Origin: Paenibacillus sp. DMB5
GTDB lineage: Bacteria > Bacillota > Bacilli > Paenibacillales > Paenibacillaceae
DNA: 43,269 nt
NCBI RefSeq assembly: GCF_001517085.1
Contig: NZ_LRAC01000154.1
Coordinates: 1 to 43,269 of the forward strand
Direction of reading: 5' to 3'
Shown piece after piece: positions 8,100 to 16,835 of the stretch. The notes under the pieces were generated by a model that worked only from the letters and a program-made list of their open reading frames with translations, did not search any database and was not told the DNA's origin. The position numbers and the translations under genes were made by a program. Numbering within the stretch: the stretch's first letter is position 1; each line of letters opens with the position of its first letter.

Positions 8100-9410
8100 T
8101 TAGTAGTAGCTGCTGTTCTCAACAAATTCGAATTCGAAATCGCCGATGCGGACGATCGTTCCTTCCACAGCTCCGCGCTTACGCAGCTCGGCATCGACTC
8201 CCATATGACGCAGAGTACGGGCCAGCTTCAGAATCGCATCATGCGTGCTCAGCTGCATGCGTTTGAGCATCTTCTCAATACGCGGGCTGCTGACAACGAA
8301 GGCCTCGTTATCACGCGTAATAGTGAAGCTGTCATCCGCTTCGGCTTCCAGCTTGTACACCTTGCGTTCCACTGTCTCGGCAACCTCTTCAACCACCGGA
8401 GCAACCGGAATGCTGTCCAGAAGATCCGCTGCACGGTAGAGCAGCTCCTGAATCCCCTGGCGGGTCAGCGAGGAGATCGGCATAATTTCGAGGTCAGGAC
8501 GAATTTCAGCAATCCGTTCCCGGAAGGCAATCAGATTCTCCTCAGATTCCGGCATATCCATCTTGTTCGCTGCCACGATCTGCGGACGGTCGAGCAGATT
8601 GGCATTATACTGCTTCAGCTCATCGTTGATCAGCACCCAGTCCTCGAACGGATCGCGCCCTTCGGAGCCGGACATATCCACTACATGAATGATGATCCGC
8701 GTACGCTCAACATGGCGCAGGAACTCATGTCCAAGGCCTACACCCTCACTGGCTCCCTCAATCAGACCGGGCAGGTCCGCCATAACGAAGCTGCGGCCGT
8801 CACCAGCTGCAACCACACCCAGGTTCGGGGTAATCGTAGTAAAGTGATACGCACCAATCTTCGGCTGCGCTGCAGAGACTACCGACAGCAGAGTGGATTT
8901 GCCTACACTTGGAAAGCCTACCAGGCCCACATCTGCCATGACCTTCAGTTCCATCACAATATAACGTTCCTGGCCTTCTTCCCCGTTCTCGGCAAGTTCA
9001 GGTGCAGGATTATTTGCAGTGGCAAACCGGATATTCCCGCGTCCGCCCCGTCCGCCTTTTGCTACAACCACCTGCTGTCCATGACGGGTCATGTCGGCAA
9101 TGACTTCCTGGGTATCATCATCAATCAGTATAGTTCCCGGAGGAATTCGCACGATCATATGCTCGGCATTTGCCCCGTGCTGGCTCTTGTTACGGCCCTT
9201 TACTCCGCGGTCAGCTTTAAAATGGCGCTGATAACGGAAATCCATCAGTGTCCGCAGCCCTTCATCCACACGGAAAATCACATCGCCGCCTCGACCGCCG
9301 TCACCGCCTGCCGGCCCGCCTTCCGGCACGTACTTTTCACGGCGGAAGGCCACGAGACCGTCGCCGCCGTCGCCGCCTTTAACATAAATCTTAGCCTTAT
9401 CTACGAACAT
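8100..9410 (-). CDS. obg: GTPase Obg (ribosome assembly, stress, sporulation)
   Basis: An essential GTPase of 436 residues that acts in 50S ribosome assembly and, in B. subtilis, in the general stress response and Spo0A activation. The glycine-rich Obg fold is at residues 1-160 (KGGDGGDG, GGPAGGDGGRGGD). The G domain has Walker A GFPSVGKST at 165-173, DLPGLIEGASEG as switch II, and NKMD. An OCT domain fills the C-terminus from about residue 355. It follows spo0B by 15 bases, the order known from Bacillus. Confidence 0.97.
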   Translation of the reverse strand: MFVDKAKIYVKGGDGGDGLVAFRREKYVPEGGPAGGDGGRGGDVIFRVDEGLRTLMDFRYQRHFKADRGVKGRNKSQHGANAEHMIVRIPPGTILIDDDTQEVIADMTRHGQQVVVAKGGRGGRGNIRFATANNPAPELAENGEEGQERYIVMELKVMADVGLVGFPSVGKSTLLSVVSAAQPKIGAYHFTTITPNLGVVAAGDGRSFVMADLPGLIEGASEGVGLGHEFLRHVERTRIIIHVVDMSGSEGRDPFEDWVLINDELKQYNANLLDRPQIVAANKMDMPESEENLIAFRERIAEIRPDLEIMPISSLTRQGIQELLYRAADLLDSIPVAPVVEEVAETVERKVYKLEAEADDSFTITRDNEAFVVSSPRIEKMLKRMQLSTHDAILKLARTLRHMGVDAELRKRGAVEGTIVRIGDFEFEFVENSSYY

Positions 9411-9425
9411 GAATATTCACCTTCC

Positions 9426-10166
9426 TTACATCTCCAGCGGCACCCGCAGCTCTACGTAAGCCTCGCTTGGCCTCCACTGCTCCGCCTTCATGATTTTGCC
9501 TTGCACTATATTATAAATTTGCTCCTGCAGCAGCTCAGGGTTACCATGCTCACCCTTGCCTTCGAATGAGATAAGAATATCTCCCTTGTCTTGTGTAAAG
9601 CTGAGGCGGAGTATCCGCGTATCGCCCTGGGACGTAAGCCCGCTGTACTGGTAAGCCCTTACCGTCTGCATCACCACAGATGTCAGCTCGTCACCCTGGC
9701 CGGGAGTCAGCTTGTCCTCCAGCTGTAAGCCTTCCTCCACCTGTACTTCCAGCTCCAGATTGCTGCTGAAGGTGCGGAACGACTGCAGATAGAATACCAG
9801 TGACGGAATGCCAAGCTTGGCGATCCGGCTGTCCAGTGCGATTCGTTCCTTTATTCTTTCCACACATTGTACGGATTTATCAGGCTTGTTCAGCTGAATA
9901 TATCCATACAGCACTTGCAGATCATTCATCCAGTCATGACGATGATGATTCAGTGTCCGGTTCGCCGCCTGCTGCAGAGTCTTCTCCTGTATACGCAGTT
10001 CCTCTTCAAAATGACGCCGGTTGTAAAAAAAGCTGAAAGCAAGCACTGCAGCTACCCATACCGCGAGCAGCAGGCATGTGAAAAGGGTGGTGTGCCAATA
10101 CAGAAGGCCCAAAGGAAGCGTTACGGATAACATGACTGCCCAGACAATACCTTTCCAGGATTTCAT
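9426..10166 (-). CDS. spo0B: Sporulation phosphotransferase Spo0B-like protein
   Basis: Carries phosphate from Spo0F to Spo0A in the sporulation phosphorelay. The key block NHHRHDWMNDLQ (His near residue 77) matches the phosphorylated His region of Spo0B (RHDWMN). It is longer than the Bacillus protein (246 versus about 192 residues) because of one or two N-terminal membrane helices (about residues 5-48), so the protein is probably anchored in the membrane. The C-terminal part is a degenerate histidine-kinase-like fold without clear ATP-binding boxes. Start ATG 10166 with GGGGAG five bases upstream is better than an upstream codon at 10193. The place before obg supports the call. Confidence 0.85.
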   Translation of the reverse strand: MKSWKGIVWAVMLSVTLPLGLLYWHTTLFTCLLLAVWVAAVLAFSFFYNRRHFEEELRIQEKTLQQAANRTLNHHRHDWMNDLQVLYGYIQLNKPDKSVQCVERIKERIALDSRIAKLGIPSLVFYLQSFRTFSSNLELEVQVEEGLQLEDKLTPGQGDELTSVVMQTVRAYQYSGLTSQGDTRILRLSFTQDKGDILISFEGKGEHGNPELLQEQIYNIVQGKIMKAEQWRPSEAYVELRVPLEM

Positions 10167-10324
10167 TCTTTCTCCCCGTCCCTCAGTTCGCAAAATTCAT
10201 GCCAAATTTAGTCTAGCCCGCCCTAAGGCGCTTTTACCATTTTCCAGTATAACACACGCATCCTGTGCAATCACCAGCATTCAGACAGTTTCAGTGAACC
10301 CTCTGATCCGCCGTCTCACTTATC

Positions 10325-10354
10325 AAAAAAACCCCCGGCACTCATGCCGGAGGC
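10325..10354 (-). terminator. Rho-independent terminator of rplU-prp-rpmA
   Basis: On the minus strand CCTCCGGCA and TGCCGGGGG pair around a TGAG loop, followed by seven T. It ends the ribosomal protein operon before spo0B. The remainder of the gap up to 10381 and down to 10167 shows nothing else. Confidence 0.9.
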
Positions 10355-10381
10355 TTCTCATGCAAATATGGTTCGGAAAGC

Positions 10382-10693
10382 TTACGCTTCCACTGCCGCT
10401 GCTACCGGAGCGACATCAACCGGGTACACGCTCACTTTTTTGCGATCGCGTCCCCAACGTTCGAACTTCACTACGCCATCAACCAGAGCGAACAGCGTAT
10501 CATCTTTACCGATGCCTACGTTAGTGCCCGGGTGAATCTTGGTTCCGCGTTGACGAACCAGGATGTTACCGCCGGTAACTGCCTGACCGTCAGCACGTTT
10601 CACGCCAAGACGCTTGGAGTGGGAGTCACGTCCGTTCTTTGTGGAACCTACCCCTTTTTTGGATGCGAATAACTGAAGATCCAATTTCAACAT
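10382..10693 (-). CDS. rpmA: Ribosomal protein bL27 with cleavable N-terminal extension
   Basis: A 50S protein near the peptidyl transferase centre, 103 residues. The start MLKLDLQLFASKKGVGS carries the Firmicutes-type extension that the protease Prp removes before the SKKG block. Prp is encoded by the gene directly upstream. The ATG at 10693 lies after AAGGAGG with good spacing; a TTG three codons upstream is too close to the ribosome site. Confidence 0.97.
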   Translation of the reverse strand: MLKLDLQLFASKKGVGSTKNGRDSHSKRLGVKRADGQAVTGGNILVRQRGTKIHPGTNVGIGKDDTLFALVDGVVKFERWGRDRKKVSVYPVDVAPVAAAVEA

Positions 10694-10711
10694 GTTGGTC
10701 AACCTCCTTCT

Positions 10712-11047
10712 TTAAATGATAACTTGCTGTATCTTAATATACTTCCCGTATGATTCTGCGATATCACTGAGCATTAAGACCATGGATTCCAGCAGCAGTT
10801 GAACTTTCGCGGAGGTTTCGGCATCTTCAACAGAACCCAGGGTTCCGCTTAAAAAGCCGTTCTTCATGGACGTATCCATGGAAATTCCGGTCAGGCTCTC
10901 AATCGAGTTCACCGTACCCACTGTAACAGCAGATACTCCGGCGCACACAATATCTTCACCGCGTTTGGCATAACCTGCATGCCCTTCCACCTCAAAACCG
11001 ATAACAGCACCCATGTCTGAAGCCCGTGTAATCCGCACGTTAATCAT
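10712..11047 (-). CDS. prp: Ribosomal-processing cysteine protease Prp
   Basis: A 111-residue YsxB/Prp-family cysteine protease that removes the N-terminal extension of bL27. The catalytic pair is visible: His23 in EGHAGYAKRGEDIVCAG and Cys35 in the same stretch, matching His22/Cys34 in the Staphylococcus enzyme. It sits between rplU and rpmA, the conserved arrangement. Its stop is 18 bases before the rpmA start. Confidence 0.95.
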   Translation of the reverse strand: MINVRITRASDMGAVIGFEVEGHAGYAKRGEDIVCAGVSAVTVGTVNSIESLTGISMDTSMKNGFLSGTLGSVEDAETSAKVQLLLESMVLMLSDIAESYGKYIKIQQVII

Positions 11048-11059
11048 TAACGCACCTTC

Positions 11060-11371
11060 TTACGCCTGAATCTTCTCGATAGTTACTTTAGTGTACGGTT
11101 GACGATGGCCTTGTTTCTTGTGGTAGTTCTTCTTCGGTTTGTATTTGTAAACTACAACCTTCTGACCCTTACCGTGTTTCTCGACCTTAGCTGTTACAGA
11201 CGCGCCGCTTACGAGCGGAGTTCCTGCAGTCAGACCGCCTTCGTTGGAAACAGCCAATACACGGTCAAACGTTACGCTTGCGCCGTCTTCAGCTTCCAGC
11301 TTCTCGATGAACAGAACATCGCCCTCTTGGACTCTGTATTGTTTACCGCCAGTTTCGATAATTGCATACAT
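11060..11371 (-). CDS. rplU: Ribosomal protein bL21
   Basis: A 103-residue 50S protein that binds 23S rRNA. It begins MYAIIETGGKQYRVQ and ends with the basic YKPKKNYHKKQGHRQPYT block typical of bL21. It is the first gene of rplU-prp-rpmA, preceded by a structured leader and its own promoter. AGGAGG lies ten bases before the ATG. Confidence 0.98.
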   Translation of the reverse strand: MYAIIETGGKQYRVQEGDVLFIEKLEAEDGASVTFDRVLAVSNEGGLTAGTPLVSGASVTAKVEKHGKGQKVVVYKYKPKKNYHKKQGHRQPYTKVTIEKIQA

Positions 11372-11497
11372 TGTACTTGCACCTCCTCATGTCTCAGACT
11401 CGCCTAGTCTAGGTGGCAGATTCCCGGAGGAACTGCGCTTATGTACCCGATCGGAGCGGTTACAGCATGTGCAGGAATAAGATAACCAAACACATAC
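11372..11497 (-). ncRNA. Ribosomal protein L21 leader (candidate)
   Basis: The 125-base leader between the sigma-A promoter and rplU folds into clear hairpins on the minus strand: GCAG-TTCC with a TCCG loop and GGAA-CTGC (11436-11416), and AGACT/AGTCT (11410-11396) just before the ribosome site. L21 leaders with hairpins at this place are known in low-GC Gram-positive bacteria and are thought to mediate autoregulation by bL21. Fit to the family model was judged by position and structure only. Confidence 0.6.
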
Positions 11498-11503
11498 TTG
11501 AAG

Positions 11504-11532
11504 ATATTATCATACTTATTTAATAGAGTCAA
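11504..11532 (-). promoter_or_regulatory. Sigma-A promoter of rplU-prp-rpmA
   Basis: On the minus strand a -35 TTGACT (11532-11527) and a -10 TAATAT (11509-11504) are 17 bases apart. It lies just after the rng stop and starts the leader of the ribosomal protein operon. Confidence 0.8.
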
Positions 11533-11552
11533 TAATACAAGCTGAATTTCCT

Positions 11553-12794
11553 TTATTCCAGCCAGGCGCCAACCTTGCCTGTCCCGCCGCAGCACTGGCA
11601 GATAACGGGCGCAAAGCTTGCTGCGTCATGCCTCGCCTTTTTGCGGGTCATTTCCAGCAGGCCAAGATGCGTCCAGCCAAGAATATGCGTTTTGGTACGA
11701 TCATTGCAGATCACCCGCTCCAGCCGCTCCAGCACCTGACGGCGGTGCTCATCCAGTTCCATATCAATAAAATCAACGATGATGATGCCCCCGGTATCAC
11801 GCAGCCGGATCAGCCGGCCGATTTCCTCTGCCGCAAGCAGATTTGTCTGCGTCACAGTCTCTTCCAGTGTTGAGCCGCCTGTGTACTGTGCTGTATTAAC
11901 ATCAATAACCGTCAGTGCTTCGGTTTCATCCCAGATTAGCGTGCCTCCGCCTTCGAGGATGATTTTGCGGCTGAAGCTCTTCAGCAGCTGCTCCTGAACG
12001 CCGTAGGCAGTGAAGATCGACTCCTGCCCGCGGTAGAGGCCGACCGGTTTATACCCGTCAGGGGCCATCTCTGCCAGAAAAGCCTCCGCTTCCCGCACCG
12101 CCTTGGGCGAGTCAATCATCAGCTCATCCCGCTGCGGGTTAAAGGCATCGCGGATGAACCTCTGCACAATGCTGAGATCCGAGTGCAAAAGGGCAGGTGC
12201 AGCTGCTTCCTCAGCCCGGCGGACAATCATCTCCCACTGCGCGCGCAGGAAGGACAGATCACCTTCGACCGCATCCGCCTGCTCATCCTCCGATACGGTA
12301 CGCATGATCAGTCCCTCTTCCCGCCGCCGCAGCCGCTCGCCGATCGCTTTCAGCCGGTTGCGCTCTGATTCGCGGCTGATTTTTTTGGATACTCCGACAT
12401 ATTCGGCAAAGGGCATGTACACCATCCAGCGTCCCGGCAGTGTATAATGGGTAGTTACCCGCGCCCCCTTGCCCCCCCGCGGCTCTTTGCGAACCTGGAC
12501 GATGATCTCCTGGCCGGGCTGCAGCAGGGTATCAATAGAGGGCTTCACCTGCGGCTGCTTTTCCAGGTGGGGATGGAGCACATCATCTACATATAGAAAG
12601 GCATTTTTCTTCTGTCCGATATCGACAAAAGCAGCCTGCATGCCTGGCAGAACATTCATAACCCGGCCCTTGTAATAACTGCCGACCAGCCCTTGCTGCT
12701 GATCGCGTTCAGCCGCATACTCCACGAGCCGCCCGTTTTCCAGAAGAGCCATCCGGGTAACATGCTGCGTGCAGTGAACGATCATTTGTTTCAT
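11553..12794 (-). CDS. rng: Ribonuclease E/G family endoribonuclease
   Basis: A 413-residue single-strand endoribonuclease of the RNase G size class, with no long C-terminal scaffold. An N-terminal S1 domain (about 35-115) carries GSYYKGRVMNVLPGMQAAFVDIG, followed by an RNase-H-like and a DNase I-like domain. The catalytic aspartates should be in LTVIDVNTAQYTGG and IIIVDFIDM. The C-terminus has a modified zinc-link CQCCGGTGKV rather than the usual CPxCxGxG. B. subtilis lacks this enzyme and uses RNase Y, so its place between spoIVFB and rplU is a lineage trait. It may process rRNA or mRNA, here inferred from the family. Confidence 0.92.
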   Translation of the reverse strand: MKQMIVHCTQHVTRMALLENGRLVEYAAERDQQQGLVGSYYKGRVMNVLPGMQAAFVDIGQKKNAFLYVDDVLHPHLEKQPQVKPSIDTLLQPGQEIIVQVRKEPRGGKGARVTTHYTLPGRWMVYMPFAEYVGVSKKISRESERNRLKAIGERLRRREEGLIMRTVSEDEQADAVEGDLSFLRAQWEMIVRRAEEAAAPALLHSDLSIVQRFIRDAFNPQRDELMIDSPKAVREAEAFLAEMAPDGYKPVGLYRGQESIFTAYGVQEQLLKSFSRKIILEGGGTLIWDETEALTVIDVNTAQYTGGSTLEETVTQTNLLAAEEIGRLIRLRDTGGIIIVDFIDMELDEHRRQVLERLERVICNDRTKTHILGWTHLGLLEMTRKKARHDAASFAPVICQCCGGTGKVGAWLE

Positions 12795-12856
12795 GGCTTC
12801 ACCTCTGGTCTAGATCTTCATTCGTCGCCATCCGCTGTGCAGCGCTAAGCCATGCT

Positions 12857-13723
12857 CTACCTCCCGAAATAGGAGGAGATCAGGCGCTGCTCCGGTACAA
12901 CGGCTACCACATTGTTATCCTCATTCATCACATAGATAAAATGATACTGGTTACGTTTAAATAGACGCAATATATCATCTAAAGGTTTCGCGGAAAAGGC
13001 AACAATCGGACGAGCCGTACTGCCGAGACTTAAATACCGCTCATAGGCAGCCTCCCTGTTCATCAGAAAAGCCAGAAAGCGGTAGGGCAGATTACGCTGG
13101 TCCGTAATATTGGAATAGAGCAGAAACGCTCCGATCATAAGCAGATTAAGCCGCAGTCCGGCCCCTGCTGTCAGGGGCAGCAGCGCATAACTGATGACAA
13201 GCCCGCTTGCTGCAATGCTCACTCTTCCGCTCCAGAGCAGGGTATAGTAATAAGGCACGAGCGTACTCAGCGCAGCTTGTACGATCTTGCCCCCATCCAG
13301 CGGCAGTACCGGCAGAAGGTTGAACAGCGCAATAATAGCGTTGGCCTGGATAAAGTAGGCAAGAAAGGCACTGCTTCCGCCCCCCAGCTGCTGCAGGAGG
13401 AGTGCAATCAGAATCATGATTCCGTTCTGCAGCGGTCCGGCAAGCGCTATGGCAATCTCGCGGCCGGCGTTCAGCCGTCCATGATCCTCAATGACAGCTA
13501 CCCCGCCGAAGGGCAGCAGCTGGACTGACTTCACCGTAATCCCGTTCAGCAGAGCGGCACACACATGTCCCATTTCGTGAATAAATACAATCATAAATAA
13601 CGTTACCAGTTCCAGAAACTGTCCGGTGATAACTGAAAGAAGCATAACCAGCACAAACAGCGGATGCAGCGACAGCTGGATTCCAAATATCCTAATCAAA
13701 CGATACCACTTCGGCGGGATCAA
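12857..13723 (-). CDS. spoIVFB: Stage IV sporulation protein FB, site-2 protease
   Basis: An intramembrane zinc protease of 288 residues that cleaves pro-sigma-K in the mother cell. The zinc motif HEMGH (about residue 49) lies in the second of several hydrophobic helices, and the second metal block NLLPVLPLDGG is near residue 138. A C-terminal CBS-like stretch (about 225-288) ends in SSYFGR. The frame starts at TTG 13723, inside the end of spoIVFA (32-base overlap), with a weak ribosome site; a TTG near 13696 is an alternative. Overlap with its inhibitor gene suggests coupled production of the complex. Confidence 0.92.
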   Translation of the reverse strand: MIPPKWYRLIRIFGIQLSLHPLFVLVMLLSVITGQFLELVTLFMIVFIHEMGHVCAALLNGITVKSVQLLPFGGVAVIEDHGRLNAGREIAIALAGPLQNGIMILIALLLQQLGGGSSAFLAYFIQANAIIALFNLLPVLPLDGGKIVQAALSTLVPYYYTLLWSGRVSIAASGLVISYALLPLTAGAGLRLNLLMIGAFLLYSNITDQRNLPYRFLAFLMNREAAYERYLSLGSTARPIVAFSAKPLDDILRLFKRNQYHFIYVMNEDNNVVAVVPEQRLISSYFGR

Positions 13724-14543
13724 TATAAGTCTTGTCTTTCATAACCGCGAAAAAAAGCAGAGGTGCCCCGCTCTCCGTCTCCTGCATCCAGCCGATGGTA
13801 TCTCCGCTCTCCACCCAGTCATCCGCCGATAGTCTGGTTCCGCTTAAATGCCCGTATTCTGCCGTAAGGCTTCCTGTGTGGCGGATAACGATCCGGATGC
13901 CTCCCTGCGCCTCCTTGGACACGGATAGAACCCGTCCCGTATCTACACTTTTCACCGTGACATTGCCGCTTGAATCGGACTCTGGCATAATTTCTACACC
14001 GTACAGGGTGTCTGCAAAAGAACGCAGGATACTGCCTGTCAGCGGGGCACTCAGGGTATGCGCGGTACTGACCTTTTCGGCCGGAACCTCATCCTCTCCA
14101 AAGATCGGAATAAACGATGGCGCACCGTTAAAATGCGTTTCGTACCATACCTGGGCAGCTGCAAAATCCATATCGTTGCTCAGCGCATCTGTAATAAATG
14201 CCTGCGCTTTGACAGCCCAAGGCTCTCTTGCGAGGAAAATGCCCCATACTGCCCCGAACACAAGTACACTCGCTACAGTTCTGCGGATAAGCCCGGCGGT
14301 GAAACGCGGCCTGCCGCCGTCGCCCCCTTCGTCCTTCCATCCTCCGCGGTTCTGCTTCCACAGGACCTCAGGGTCCGGCTCATAGCCGGGTTCCCTCCCG
14401 TCATGGTGCTTGCCCCATTCCTTGAAGCTGGGTGCGTCCTCCTCCAGCGTATACAGCGGAAGCGGTGCAGCTTCCCGCTGATCATCCAGCAGACTGCGGA
14501 TGCGCTCCTTGCGCCGTCCTTTGATCCCTGATCCCTGTTCCAT
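13692..14543 (-). CDS. spoIVFA: Stage IV sporulation protein FA (regulator of SpoIVFB)
   Basis: Anchors and restrains SpoIVFB in the forespore outer membrane until a signal protease cuts it. The 283-residue protein has a charged cytoplasmic N-terminus, one membrane helix near residue 88-105 (TVASVLVFGAVWGIFL) and a C-terminal LytM/M23-like domain (about 165-280) with VIRHTGSLTAEYGHLSGT and WMQETESGAPLLFFAV. The M23 zinc ligands look incomplete, as expected for a non-catalytic LytM domain. The start ATG 14543 follows GGAGG by seven bases. It overlaps spoIVFB. Confidence 0.88.
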   Translation of the reverse strand: MEQGSGIKGRRKERIRSLLDDQREAAPLPLYTLEEDAPSFKEWGKHHDGREPGYEPDPEVLWKQNRGGWKDEGGDGGRPRFTAGLIRRTVASVLVFGAVWGIFLAREPWAVKAQAFITDALSNDMDFAAAQVWYETHFNGAPSFIPIFGEDEVPAEKVSTAHTLSAPLTGSILRSFADTLYGVEIMPESDSSGNVTVKSVDTGRVLSVSKEAQGGIRIVIRHTGSLTAEYGHLSGTRLSADDWVESGDTIGWMQETESGAPLLFFAVMKDKTYIDPAEVVSFD

Positions 14544-14697
14544 ATTGATCCCTCCGGCGGGCTTGTTTTATTGCTAGTTTATGAGAGCCCGGAGCCTGTT
14601 TAGAACAAGCCCTCCGCGGCAGCATACACAATACCGGAAAAGGGAAGACCGTTATGATACCGCTACGGGTACAAGCGCCGCTATGTCTCTCCGCACG

Positions 14698-14734
14698 GCA
14701 AAAATCCCGCTGCAGTATGCCCTGCGGCGGGATT
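14698..14734 (-). terminator. Rho-independent terminator of minD
   Basis: On the minus strand AATCCCGC and GCGGGATT close a stem with an inner TGCAG/CTGCA-like part, followed by five T. It ends the mre-min unit about 30 bases after the minD stop. The rest of the gap to spoIVFA shows nothing further. Confidence 0.85.
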
Positions 14735-14764
14735 GTATGCCTTTGTATGATTGCTGAATTAGGA

Positions 14765-15559
14765 TTAGCCCATGCCGAAAAATTTCTTGAACTTCTTGAA
14801 TGCGCCCATCTTCCGGTCCAGCTGCATCAGCGGCACGGCATCGCCGAGAATCCGGCGGGCAATATTGCGGTAGGCAATGGCGGCAGACGAGTCTGGATTC
14901 ATGACCGTAGGCTCACCGTTATTGGCCGCCTTAATGACCAGCTCATCGTCAGGAACGATTCCGATCAGGTCAATATTAAGCACCTGCAAAATATCTTCAA
15001 TATCAAGCATGTCCCCGGTTTTGACCAGCCCGGGGCGGATGCGGTTAACTACAAGCTTCGGTGACTCCACACTGGATTGCTCCAGCAGCCCGATGATCCG
15101 GTCTGCGTCTCTCACAGCTGCATGCTCCGGAGTTGTGACCACAATAGCTTTGTCGGCACCGGCTATAGCATTGCGGAAACCGTGCTCAATCCCGGCCGGA
15201 CAATCGATCAGTACGTATTCGTACTCCTTTTTTAGCTCCAGAATGATGTCCCTGACCTGCTCCGGAGTAACAGACGTCTTATCCTTTGTCTGGGCAGCCG
15301 GAAGCATGTACAGCTCATCAAAACGTTTATCCTTGACCAGCGCCTGATTCAGGCGGCAGCGCCCTTCCGCCACATCAACAAGATCATAGATGATCCGGTT
15401 TTCCAGCCCCATAACCACATCCAGATTCCGCAGTCCGATATCCGTATCAACCAGACATACTTTTTTGCCCTGCAGTGCAAGCGCGGTTCCAATATTGGCC
15501 GTTGTGGTTGTTTTGCCAACACCGCCTTTGCCCGAGGTTACGACAATCGCTTCTCCCAT
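14765..15559 (-). CDS. minD: Septum site-determining ATPase MinD
   Basis: A 264-residue ParA-type ATPase that places MinC at the membrane and so restricts FtsZ rings. The deviant Walker A KGGVGKTTTTANIG starts at residue 11, with DTDIGLRNLD and the Walker B-like LIDCPAGIEHGF following. The C-terminus FKKFKKFFGMG is the amphipathic membrane-targeting helix. It follows minC by five bases. Confidence 0.97.
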   Translation of the reverse strand: MGEAIVVTSGKGGVGKTTTTANIGTALALQGKKVCLVDTDIGLRNLDVVMGLENRIIYDLVDVAEGRCRLNQALVKDKRFDELYMLPAAQTKDKTSVTPEQVRDIILELKKEYEYVLIDCPAGIEHGFRNAIAGADKAIVVTTPEHAAVRDADRIIGLLEQSSVESPKLVVNRIRPGLVKTGDMLDIEDILQVLNIDLIGIVPDDELVIKAANNGEPTVMNPDSSAAIAYRNIARRILGDAVPLMQLDRKMGAFKKFKKFFGMG

Positions 15560-15564
15560 GGAGG

Positions 15565-16224
15565 CTACACCCCTTTAAACACATTTAAACCCTGACGTAC
15601 TTTGACTATATTATGAATTTTGTCGATTTGCATAGCACCACTGGACAAATAGGCAAATTCCATACTGCTCTCCCGGGCTCCCCATTCATCCGGAGGCCGG
15701 CTGATACAATCGGCAATCCGCAGTTGGGTCGGGGTTAATAAAGAAGCGGCGATTATCGCCTCCTGATTTCCGTCCACACCGGCATGAGCGACGCCCCTGA
15801 GCGCTCCGAGGACATAGATATCACCTGTGCAGGTAACCGTCCCTCCCGGATTGACATCACCCAGATACAACAGATTGCCGACATGATGAACCACCTGGCC
15901 GGAACGGATGATCCCGCTCATAATGAACAGGGCGTCCTGATCGGTTTGGGCGGATTCAACAACCGCATCTATGGACCGGATCAGCAGGTTGCCTTGTCCT
16001 TTAAGAATCTCCAGCACAGCTGCCTTGTCTTCCTCAGTAACGGGACGGCTGCCCAGTTTAACGTCCACGTGCACAATCGGTCCGGTTAGAATATTCTGAT
16101 GGCTGTGCTCCAGCTTGTAACGCAGCTCGCTTAAGAGATCTTCAAAGGGACACTTGTCGTCTAGCAGGAATACCAGGCCGTCCTTGATGCCCTTAATCCT
16201 CACGTGCTTGGATTTTACTGTCAT
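15565..16224 (-). CDS. minC: Septum site-determining protein MinC
   Basis: Inhibits FtsZ assembly when bound to MinD. At 219 residues it has the expected N-terminal FtsZ-binding domain (1-100) and a C-terminal beta-helix (about 110-215) with GQVVHHVGNLLYLGDVNPGG and GDIYVLGALRGVAHAG, the motifs for MinD binding. A purine-rich GGGGGGACAGG precedes the ATG at 16224. Confidence 0.96.
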   Translation of the reverse strand: MTVKSKHVRIKGIKDGLVFLLDDKCPFEDLLSELRYKLEHSHQNILTGPIVHVDVKLGSRPVTEEDKAAVLEILKGQGNLLIRSIDAVVESAQTDQDALFIMSGIIRSGQVVHHVGNLLYLGDVNPGGTVTCTGDIYVLGALRGVAHAGVDGNQEAIIAASLLTPTQLRIADCISRPPDEWGARESSMEFAYLSSGAMQIDKIHNIVKVRQGLNVFKGV

Positions 16225-16304
16225 AAGCCTGTCCCCCCATCCTCATTCATTCGTTCCGGATCAGGTAAATTCCTGCTTTGCCTGAAAGAAAATGCAGAGC
16301 CCGG

Positions 16305-16835
16305 CTATGCCGTTTCTTTCTTACTGGTCTCTTTCTGGATAAGCTCCAGCTGGCGCCTTACCGGAATGTACAGAAGCAGCCCGATAGCGAAATGGAACAG
16401 CATGGTAGGCAGCATATGATTCAGAAGTGCCCAATTGTACGGTTCCCTGTTCAGGTTGAATACACTGTAGATACCAAACAGGATGCTGTCCTCCAGCAGG
16501 CTGCCGAGCAGGACAACCGTCATCATCAGAGGCAGAGGCGCCCGGGGAAGCTGGAAAACCAGGCCGATCAGATAGGCGGATAAGCCCATTGCAAAGGAAT
16601 GGGCCCCAAGGATTCTTCCATAAAAAACCACATCATGCAGCATGCCGAAGGCTAATCCCAGAATAAGTGCTGTATGCCGGTGATGATAAACAGTAACGAA
16701 CAAAATTACGATAAAGACAAGATTAGGGATGACTCTCATTTCCCAGGCATCCGGAAGCAGCCAGGGCAGAATAGTTCCCTGAATAATAAACAAAAGAAAT
16801 AGCAACAGGATAAGAACTGATCTGCGCATCCTCAC
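16305..16835 (-). CDS. mreD: Rod shape-determining protein MreD
   Basis: A small integral membrane protein of 176 residues in the elongasome with MreB and MreC. Five or so hydrophobic helices can be seen, with the family block GLAFGMLHDVVFYGRILGAH near the middle. It starts at GTG 16835, overlapping the mreC stop by one base; an ATG two codons later is also possible. It is too divergent for reliable residue-level claims, but its place after mreBC is decisive. Confidence 0.9.
   Translation of the reverse strand: MRMRRSVLILLLFLLFIIQGTILPWLLPDAWEMRVIPNLVFIVILFVTVYHHRHTALILGLAFGMLHDVVFYGRILGAHSFAMGLSAYLIGLVFQLPRAPLPLMMTVVLLGSLLEDSILFGIYSVFNLNREPYNWALLNHMLPTMLFHFAIGLLLYIPVRRQLELIQKETSKKETA

Noticed and set aside
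8205..9569. A 454-codon open frame on the plus strand
   Set aside because: Antisense to obg and the end of spo0B; no protein features.
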